A stretch of 16,203 nt of DNA from CAYOEJ01 sp964403015. Its GTDB lineage: Bacteria; Actinomycetota; Actinomycetes; Actinomycetales; Actinomycetaceae. The DNA lies in assembly GCA_964403015.1 (NCBI GenBank), contig CAYOEJ010000038.1, forward strand, positions 1 through 16,203. The letters run 5' to 3'. The notes below the pieces were generated by a model, which was given only the letters and a program-made list of their open reading frames with translations, searched no databases and was not told where the DNA came from. Below, piece by piece: positions 6,979 through 13,317 of the stretch. Position numbers and translations under genes: made by a program. How positions within the stretch are numbered: the stretch's first letter is position 1; the number at the start of each line of letters is the position of its first letter.

Positions 6979-9900
6979 TCATTTTCGTGCCTTCTTTCGC
7001 CACAGCGCCCGACGACGACGGCGCGGCGGCCCTTCACTCTTCCGTCGCGCTGCGGTTCCATCGCGCAGAAGCTCGGCGAGATGAATGCCTTGATCCCCCA
7101 TGAGCTGCTCAGCTTGGGTGCGGCACGAGAATCCGTCCGCGAGAAACACTGCGGAATCATCCGCTGCTTGAAGCGCCGGCAAGAGCGAGTTCTCAGCAAC
7201 CGCAATCGACATGTCGTAGTGGCCGCGCTCCATGCCGAAGTTCCCTGCCAGCCCGCAGCATCCGGCCACCTGTGTCACGTTGGCTCCCATGCTGGCCAGG
7301 AGCGCTTCGTCGGCCTTCCAGCCCATGACTGAATAGTGGTGACAGTGCGGTTGGGCAACGACGTCGATGCCCGTCAGATCCGGAAGCTCCAGCGACTCCC
7401 CCGGTCCGATCGGTTCGGGCGCGGTGAGAAGCTCGGCCAACGTGAACGTCATGTTGGCGACGACGATCGAGCGCGCATCGTCGGGGAGTAAGTCCAGCAC
7501 GTCTTCGCGTAGTACAGATGTGCAGGAAGGCTCCACGCCCACGATAGGAATGCCAGAGGCGGCAAACGGGGCGAGCGTCTCGAGTAGTTTCGTGAGCTCC
7601 TTCTTGGCGCGCGGAAGCTGACCGGTGGTAATCCAGGTGAGGCCACAGCAGACGTCCTTTGGCGGGACCAGCACGGTGTATCCCGCCTTCTGCAGCACAG
7701 CTACCATGGCTTGGGCGCCGCTCGTATCGAGGGTTTCTGAGAACGAATCGGCCCACAGGAGCACGTACTTCTGGTCGGTCGCGTGCCTGGCGGAGGGCTC
7801 GCCATTCTCGGACGGGTGGGCCGTGGGCCGTCTGTCAGGAGCCGCAGCCTTACTCTGAGCAAGCCCGGACTTCTTCATCCACGCCGAGAAGCGCTCCTGC
7901 ACAAAGCCCGGCATCTGCCTGCGCGTATCGATTCCCACCGCGAGAAATGCCGCCTTGCGGATGGGAGGCAGACTCATGGCGGTGTTAGCTAGGCCGGCGA
8001 TAGCCGGCACCTTCGTCGCGATCCTTGCCAGAAGCGGGAGGTTACCGAGCACATAGTGCGTGGTGGGTCGACGCTTGCCGCGGTAGGCGCGGTAGAGCAC
8101 TTCGGACTTGTACTTCGCCATGTCCACGCCGGTCGGGCAGTCGCTTGAGCACGCCTTGCAGCTCAGGCACAGGTCGAGCGCTTCCATCACGGCGTCGTCG
8201 CCAAAGTTCGTGATGAGAGAACCGTTCGTGACATCCTGAAGCACGCGAGCACGCCCGCGGGTCACGTCCTTTTCGTTCTTCGACGCCAGATAGGACGGAC
8301 ACATGAAAAAACCCGCCGAGCTGCGATCTGCTCGGCAGTTGCCCACGCCCGTGCACCGATGAAGGGCACGGGTGAAATCGCCGTCGTCGTGCGTGAAGTG
8401 GAAGCCGCCCGCGTAAACGGACCGCGCGGCGTCGGGCCGGCGAAGGTTTGCATCAATCGCATCCGGGTCCACAAGCACGCCGGGGTTGAGGGTGCCTTCG
8501 GGGTCGAAGACCTTCTTGACCTTGGCGAAGAGGTCCACGACCTCCGCCGGGTACATCCGCTGCAGTAGCTCCGAGCGGGCGCGCCCGTCGCCGTGTTCGC
8601 CCGATAGCGAGCCACCGAAACTCACCGCAAGATCGGCGGCGCTTTCCATAAACCCGCGGAACTTCGGTATGCCGGATGGATTCTCGACCGGGAAATCGAT
8701 GCGCACGTGCATGCAACCGTCGCCGAAGTGGCCATACATGAGGCCTGCTAACCCGTAGGAATCCATCAGCTGCTGGAGGCCCTCGAGGTAATCCCCCAGT
8801 TTCTCCGGGGGCACCGCCGAATCCTCCCAGCCCGGCCATGCCGGCTTACCTTCGGGGGTGCGACCGCCAAGCCCGGCGCCGTCGGCACGGATGCGCCACA
8901 GTTCGGTTGCGGTTGGTCCGGCTGGGTGGACGACGACGGCGTTCGTGCTCGCTGCTCCGAGGATTCCCTCGACGCGGCGTTCGACCACCGAAACGTCTTC
9001 ACCTTCCTTCGCCCCCACTTCAATGAAGAGCCAGCCCCCGCCGTCGGGCAGCGTGGGAACCGAACCCTTGTGACGCCGAACCACGTCCACCAGCTGAGCA
9101 TCAATCCCTTCGACGGCGAGCGGAGAATGCTCGAGGATGGCTGGGACGTCGCGCGCCGCCGTCGGCATATCGGGGTAACCGAGCACGAGCAGAGTGGGCG
9201 CCTCCGCGATCGGGACGAGGCGGAGCGTGGCCTCGGTGACCGTAACGAGCGTGCCTTCAGAGCCCACCAAAAACTTGGCGAGGTCGAAACCATTTTCGGG
9301 CAGCAGATGCTCGAGCGCATATCCGGAAACCTGGCGGGAAAACTTACCGAAGTTCTGGCGGATCGTTGCGAGATTTTTCTCCACGAGTTTCGTGAGACCT
9401 GGGACGACGTCGGTTGCCGGATCCCCGTGGGAATTCTTACCGGAGCTGGCGGTAAAGGCGCGCCCGAGACCGTCAATGCACTGCAGTTCCACCACGTTGT
9501 CCGAGGTTCGCCCCCAGGCCACGGCGTGTGGGCCGCAGGCGTTGTTGCCGATCATTCCGCCAAACGTTGCGCGATTCTGGGTGGACGGATCCGGGCCGAA
9601 CCGCAGGCCGTGCTTCGCGGCAGCGAGCTGGAGGTCAGACATGACGACTCCCGGCTGAACTCGCGCGGTACGAGCTTCCGGATCAATCTCGAGGATCCGG
9701 TTCATGTGGCGCGAAAAGTCGATGACCACGCCCGGCCCAATGGCATTGCCGGCCACGGATGTTCCGCCACCGCGCGAGGTCAGAGGGATGCCATTAGCAC
9801 GACAGATACCAAGGATAAGGGCAACGTCGCGGGCGCTGTGCGGGAAGGCGACCACCAGAGGCGGCACGCGATAGTTTGAGGCATCCGTGGAGTACTCGGC

Positions 9901-10029
9901 ACGCACACGAGGTGAGTCATCGACCTCGCCGTTAATGAACTGCTCGATAAGTCCACGCAGTTCCGCGCCCCCGATGGGCTGATCGGGGCCTGGATTCGGG
10001 TGTGATTCCTCGATTGCACGTGCGGTCAT
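6979..10029 (-). CDS. FAD and (Fe-S)-binding oxidoreductase, YdiJ / D-2-hydroxyglutarate dehydrogenase type
   Basis: 1016-aa fused flavin/iron-sulfur dehydrogenase, very close in length to E. coli YdiJ (1018 aa). The likely role is oxidation of a D-2-hydroxyacid (2-hydroxyglutarate or lactate type) with electrons passed to a carrier. Domain order: PCMH-type FAD domain (about 55-275; RGGGTSVAGNA 86-96, GGMIGNNACG 157-166); FAD-oxidase C-terminal domain (280-520; YGHFGDGCMH 432-441, SGEHGDGRAR 476-485); Fe-S region with Cys559, 565, 577 and the cluster CLSCKACSSDCP (Cys621, 624, 627, 631); linker 700-755; two CCG heterodisulfide-reductase-like repeats (CCG 794-796 with Cys836; CCG 924-926 with Cys969). 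The C-terminus is very basic. The ATG at 10029 is 16 nt from the scaffold gap. GGAAG directly abuts it, so promoter and ribosome site are uncertain. An open frame running on through the Ns is artefact. Confidence 0.88.
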   Translation of the reverse strand: MTARAIEESHPNPGPDQPIGGAELRGLIEQFINGEVDDSPRVRAEYSTDASNYRVPPLVVAFPHSARDVALILGICRANGIPLTSRGGGTSVAGNAIGPGVVIDFSRHMNRILEIDPEARTARVQPGVVMSDLQLAAAKHGLRFGPDPSTQNRATFGGMIGNNACGPHAVAWGRTSDNVVELQCIDGLGRAFTASSGKNSHGDPATDVVPGLTKLVEKNLATIRQNFGKFSRQVSGYALEHLLPENGFDLAKFLVGSEGTLVTVTEATLRLVPIAEAPTLLVLGYPDMPTAARDVPAILEHSPLAVEGIDAQLVDVVRRHKGSVPTLPDGGGWLFIEVGAKEGEDVSVVERRVEGILGAASTNAVVVHPAGPTATELWRIRADGAGLGGRTPEGKPAWPGWEDSAVPPEKLGDYLEGLQQLMDSYGLAGLMYGHFGDGCMHVRIDFPVENPSGIPKFRGFMESAADLAVSFGGSLSGEHGDGRARSELLQRMYPAEVVDLFAKVKKVFDPEGTLNPGVLVDPDAIDANLRRPDAARSVYAGGFHFTHDDGDFTRALHRCTGVGNCRADRSSAGFFMCPSYLASKNEKDVTRGRARVLQDVTNGSLITNFGDDAVMEALDLCLSCKACSSDCPTGVDMAKYKSEVLYRAYRGKRRPTTHYVLGNLPLLARIATKVPAIAGLANTAMSLPPIRKAAFLAVGIDTRRQMPGFVQERFSAWMKKSGLAQSKAAAPDRRPTAHPSENGEPSARHATDQKYVLLWADSFSETLDTSGAQAMVAVLQKAGYTVLVPPKDVCCGLTWITTGQLPRAKKELTKLLETLAPFAASGIPIVGVEPSCTSVLREDVLDLLPDDARSIVVANMTFTLAELLTAPEPIGPGESLELPDLTGIDVVAQPHCHHYSVMGWKADEALLASMGANVTQVAGCCGLAGNFGMERGHYDMSIAVAENSLLPALQAADDSAVFLADGFSCRTQAEQLMGDQGIHLAELLRDGTAARRKSEGPPRRRRRALWRKKARK

Positions 10030-10045
10030 TCTTCCATTGTGCCCC

Positions 10046-10145
10046 NNNNNNNNNNNNNNNNNNNNNNNNNNNNNNNNNNNNNNNNNNNNNNNNNNNNNNN
10101 NNNNNNNNNNNNNNNNNNNNNNNNNNNNNNNNNNNNNNNNNNNNN
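10046..10145. other. Scaffold gap (100 N)
   Basis: Exactly 100 N, the usual placeholder for unknown length. It removes the promoter region of the FAD oxidoreductase gene and anything downstream of the FeoC-like gene, including a terminator. Adjacency of these two genes is therefore only scaffold-level evidence. Confidence 0.98.
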
Positions 10146-10150
10146 GGGCT

Positions 10151-10489
10151 TTAGCGCGCGAAGGCGCATCCAGCGCAGGCAACGCGAGCCTCGTCAGTGG
10201 TGGCACCCGATGGCCCGCACGCACCGCTGCCAGAGTTGCACAGTGATTCGGTGGTACCGGTCATTCCTAGCCGCGCAAAGTGATCGAACATCACGCGCAC
10301 GAATGTTTCGGAGGTTCCCACTCGTGAGGCAATCGCAGGAATTGTTCCGCCTGCCTTAATCTCGGCGATAACACGCTGAGAAACAGAGGGCTGCGGGTTC
10401 GCCGCTACCTGCGGGCCGATCGGCGTCTGCGCCTCGTGCCCGTGCGGCATAGCCGGGGCCTGCGGCGAAACTGCCAACGTCATCGTCAT
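10151..10489 (-). CDS. FeoC-like winged-helix protein with four-cysteine tail
   Basis: 112-aa protein in the position of FeoC, the small regulator/partner of FeoB. The ATG (10489) overlaps the FeoB TGA as ATGA, giving tight translational coupling. Residues 1-33 are Pro/His/Ala rich. Residues 35-75 look like a winged helix (SQRVIAEIKAGG, AIASRVGTSETFVRVM). The tail carries Cys84, Cys91, Cys105 and Cys108 (C-x6-C-x13-C-x2-C), a good metal or Fe-S ligand set. Enterobacterial FeoC also joins a winged helix to cysteines, but they sit in the wing, so this is a functional rather than a sequence match. It ends in TAA five nt from the scaffold gap. It probably senses iron or redox state and modulates FeoB. 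Confidence 0.72.
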   Translation of the reverse strand: MTMTLAVSPQAPAMPHGHEAQTPIGPQVAANPQPSVSQRVIAEIKAGGTIPAIASRVGTSETFVRVMFDHFARLGMTGTTESLCNSGSGACGPSGATTDEARVACAGCAFAR

Positions 10490-12900
10490 AGGAACAGACT
10501 CCCCACTTGGAACACAGCTACCGAGAGAACCCACGCCACCACCAGCTGCACACCGACTGCTGCGGCCGTGCGTCGGCCACCGATGAGGCGTGCCTGCTCT
10601 GCCACAGTGGCGAGGCACGGGGTGTAGGTGAGCACGAAGACGAGGAACGCGAATGCGGCAAGGCCCTGCTTACCCTCGCCCGCGGTCTCGGTAAAGGTGG
10701 TGTTGAGGAGGTTGGGGAGGACGCCGAGGTTGTCGCCGTTTTCTTCGGCGTCGCCGGCGGCTTCCGGATCCATGTTGTAGGCGGTGACGATCGAAGAGAC
10801 GACCGTTTCCTTCGCCACGAAGCCGGTCATCAAGGCACCAGTCATGTGCCAGTCGCCGTAGCCGGCGGGTTCAAAGACGGGCTCGAGCGTCTTCGCGAGC
10901 TGGCCGTACGCCGACTCTTCCATCGCAAGCTCCGGATGCGCAAAGCCCTTGTCTGCGGCGTTCGCACCCATCGGGATTGCCCCGAGGAGCCAAACGAACA
11001 TCGTCATGATCACGATGATCTTGCCGGCTCCCTTGATGAAGATCCACGAATTCTGCAGCGCGCGCTGGAGCAGCACCACGAGTCGCGGCATCTGGTAGGC
11101 CGGCAGAATGAGCATGAGCGGCGCCTGCGCCTCCTTCTTCGTAATGAAGAACTTCAGCACCCACGCACCGAGTACCACCATCACGATAGACAGCACGTAC
11201 ATCGCGAACACCACGGTGCCGGCGTTGTTCGGGAAGAAGATCTTGCCGATCATGAGGTAGATGGTGAGCCGCGCTGCGCACGACGTATAGGGCGTAATCA
11301 GCACGGTCACGAGACGCTGGGTGGCACTCGGGAGCGAACGCGCCGCCGCAAGTGATGGCAGGTTGCAGCCGAAGCCCATGATCAACGGAAGGATCACGCG
11401 CCCATCGAGGCCGATGCGGCGCATGAGGCGATCGCCGAGGAACGCAGCCCGCGCCATGTAGCCAGAATCCTCAAGGATCGATATCGCTGCGAAGATGACG
11501 AACATCAGCGGCGCAAAGCTTGCCACCACGCCAAGCCCCGTAGCCAGCCCGTTGACGAGCAGCGATTGCACCCACGTGCCGTCGAGCGACAGCGCATTCA
11601 GCACCGCGAGGAACCCATTGGCGAGTGAGAACGCGCCCGGGTCGGTGGAGGTAAACCATCCGTCGAACAGATCCTGCAGCGGCCCAACCCACTCCCCTGC
11701 GATCTTGAAAAGCAGCCACATGAGAGCGAAAAAGGTTCCCAGGCCGAGCACGGGATGAAGCAGAATGCGGTCGATCTTGTCCGACCGCGACGGCGCGATA
11801 CCGTTCGGCCGCTGCTCACTGACCTCAGATTCCACGCGGTCAACCCACGCAAATAGCGTGGTTGCGCGGTCAATTTCCGCTTCCGACGTGGGATCAATAT
11901 CCGACGACGACGGTACGCTCGCGCCCGACGCCCTGCGTGTGGGCGAGCCTTGGGTGGCGGGGTCTTGGTTGGCGGTGCTTGCGGCTGCCGGCAGGCCCGA
12001 ATCCGTGGCTTCATCCATCCGACCGATGGGCGGAATGCCGAGGTCGGTGACGCGGGCATGCCCGCATCCACACGACGATGCCTTATCGGTACCACCGAGG
12101 AGGCTCATGAAAACTGACGAGTCCTCCTCTGAGTCGACGTGGCCGTTGCAACCGCAGCCTTCTTGCGCGCAGTCTTCGTCGATCGCAAATGACTTGCCGC
12201 ATGCGCAGGTTGTTTGGGCTAGGAGATCGCGTTCGTCGCGGAGAGTGCCCGCGGCGCAGCCACTGTGTTCCGACACTGCTTGGGAGTATCCGGGAGCCGA
12301 TGGGTCTGCAACGATACCCTTCACGCGGGGTCGCATGCGAAGCCCTTCGCGGACGAACCCTTCAAGTGCGGTGTAGTCGCTGGCCTTGCGCGGGTCCATG
12401 AGCATCACCGGAACCCCAAGCGCACGGGAGAGTGCGGACGGATCGAGCTCAACGCCGTCGTCCTTAGCCACGTCGGCCATCGTGACGATGACTGCGACGG
12501 GACGGCCGGTCTGACCGAGCTGCGCGAGAAGGTAGAGCGAGCGCGTGAGGGAGGAGCCGTCGAGGACGGCGACCACGAGGTCGATTGCGCCGCCGCGGGC
12601 AGGATCGGTGAGCGAATCGGGTTTGCCCGCGAGGGTTTCGGCAACCACGGCTTCGTCTGGGCTGTTCGGGATGAGCGAGTAGGTGCCGGGTAGGTCGAGG
12701 ACGCGTGCGCCGAGGGTGCGCCAGCGGCCCTGCATGACGTCGACCGTGGTACCCGGCGCGTTCATCACCTTTTGCTGGGCGCCCGTCACCCGGTTGAAGA
12801 GAGTGGACTTGCCGACGTTGGGGTTGCCCACCAAAACAATGGTGGCCTCGCGCTGAGCATGCGAGGCGTGTGCGTCCGTGGAACGAGTCTGTGTGCTCAT
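10486..12900 (-). CDS. feoB: Ferrous iron transporter B
   Basis: 804-aa inner-membrane Fe(II) importer with an N-terminal GTPase. G motifs: GNPNVGKS (25-32), the G2 region around Thr51-Thr52, DLPG (69-72) and TMAD (140-143), where the G4 Asn is Thr. Residues about 200-345 form a hydrophilic insertion with eight Cys (215, 232, 234, 244, 249, 251, 277, 279) plus His254 and His281, followed by a Ser/Pro/Thr-rich stretch. The membrane part (about 378-804) has the gate motifs GFGCNLPSLAAAR (509-521) and ITPYTSCAARL (535-545), and FVAKETVVSS (694-703). The ATG overlaps the FeoA TGA as ATGA and the stop overlaps the FeoC-like ATG, so all three are coupled. The iron-uptake function is secure; the role of the Cys insertion is unknown. 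Confidence 0.95.
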   Translation of the reverse strand: MSTQTRSTDAHASHAQREATIVLVGNPNVGKSTLFNRVTGAQQKVMNAPGTTVDVMQGRWRTLGARVLDLPGTYSLIPNSPDEAVVAETLAGKPDSLTDPARGGAIDLVVAVLDGSSLTRSLYLLAQLGQTGRPVAVIVTMADVAKDDGVELDPSALSRALGVPVMLMDPRKASDYTALEGFVREGLRMRPRVKGIVADPSAPGYSQAVSEHSGCAAGTLRDERDLLAQTTCACGKSFAIDEDCAQEGCGCNGHVDSEEDSSVFMSLLGGTDKASSCGCGHARVTDLGIPPIGRMDEATDSGLPAAASTANQDPATQGSPTRRASGASVPSSSDIDPTSEAEIDRATTLFAWVDRVESEVSEQRPNGIAPSRSDKIDRILLHPVLGLGTFFALMWLLFKIAGEWVGPLQDLFDGWFTSTDPGAFSLANGFLAVLNALSLDGTWVQSLLVNGLATGLGVVASFAPLMFVIFAAISILEDSGYMARAAFLGDRLMRRIGLDGRVILPLIMGFGCNLPSLAAARSLPSATQRLVTVLITPYTSCAARLTIYLMIGKIFFPNNAGTVVFAMYVLSIVMVVLGAWVLKFFITKKEAQAPLMLILPAYQMPRLVVLLQRALQNSWIFIKGAGKIIVIMTMFVWLLGAIPMGANAADKGFAHPELAMEESAYGQLAKTLEPVFEPAGYGDWHMTGALMTGFVAKETVVSSIVTAYNMDPEAAGDAEENGDNLGVLPNLLNTTFTETAGEGKQGLAAFAFLVFVLTYTPCLATVAEQARLIGGRRTAAAVGVQLVVAWVLSVAVFQVGSLFL

Positions 12901-13124
12901 GGGAGCAGCTCGGCTTCAATAGCCTCTGCGGACCGATGGTCGACGGCAACGCGCGAGCCAGCGACATTCATGACGAGACCCCCGAAACCTGCGTGTTGAG
13001 TGACCACCACGTGTGCTCCCGCACGGACACCAAGCTCCTGCATGCGAAGGAGATTCTTGCGCGGCAGAGGTACGTCTGTGAGTCGCAAAGGTACGCGCTT
13101 GGGGCACTCGCTAAGTTTCAACAT
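12897..13124 (-). CDS. feoA: Ferrous iron transport protein A
   Basis: Small SH3-like cytoplasmic partner of FeoB, 75 aa from the ATG at 13124. The pattern is typical: KLSECPKRVPLRLTDV, then LLRMQELGVRAGAHVVV, then a closing GSRVAVDHRSAEAI segment. GGAGGA directly abuts the ATG, which is too close for normal initiation. The next codon is TTG (13121), 4 nt past GGAGG, giving MKLSE..., a more usual FeoA N-terminus; the true start may be that TTG. It is the first gene of feoA-feoB-feoC-like. Only 23 nt of upstream sequence remain before the gap, so its promoter and any iron-regulator (DtxR/IdeR) box are not visible. Confidence 0.88.
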   Translation of the reverse strand: MLKLSECPKRVPLRLTDVPLPRKNLLRMQELGVRAGAHVVVTQHAGFGGLVMNVAGSRVAVDHRSAEAIEAELLP

Positions 13125-13147
13125 TCCTCCGGTGGGACCGAAAAGTT

Positions 13148-13247
13148 NNNNNNNNNNNNNNNNNNNNNNNNNNNNNNNNNNNNNNNNNNNNNNNNNNNNN
13201 NNNNNNNNNNNNNNNNNNNNNNNNNNNNNNNNNNNNNNNNNNNNNNN
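13148..13247. other. Scaffold gap (100 N)
   Basis: Second run of exactly 100 N. It hides the feoA promoter region and anything between feoA and the ppdK terminator. With the other gap it isolates a contig of 3002 bp holding only the feo operon, whose place and orientation depend on scaffolding. Confidence 0.98.
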
Positions 13248-13250
13248 ATG

Positions 13251-13285
13251 AAAGAAGGCCGGTCCCTCAATCGGAACCGGCCTTC
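13251..13285 (-). terminator. Rho-independent terminator of ppdK
   Basis: On the minus strand GAAGGCCGGT (13285-13276) pairs with ACCGGCCTTC (13263-13254). Three more pairs, including one G-U, extend the stem to 13 bp around a 6-nt loop, and TTT follows (13253-13251). The stem starts about 32 bp past the ppdK stop. The G-U pair exists only on the minus-strand transcript, which supports that direction. Confidence 0.85.
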
Positions 13286-13317
13286 TCTAATTGGTGTTAC
13301 GCCGAAGCGCTGATGAC

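Noticed and set aside
8926..9879. Plus-strand open frame (317 codons) opposite the FAD oxidoreductase
   Set aside because: It is antisense to conserved FAD-domain coding sequence and has no ribosome site or family resemblance.
10030..10224. N-terminal extension of the FAD oxidoreductase through the Ns
   Set aside because: The frame is open only because N codons are undetermined. The real chain starts at the ATG at 10029, just before the family N-terminal region.
13248..13313. Plus-strand reading frame entering ppdK's terminator from the gap
   Set aside because: It runs through Ns and across the terminator hairpin, with no protein-like character.
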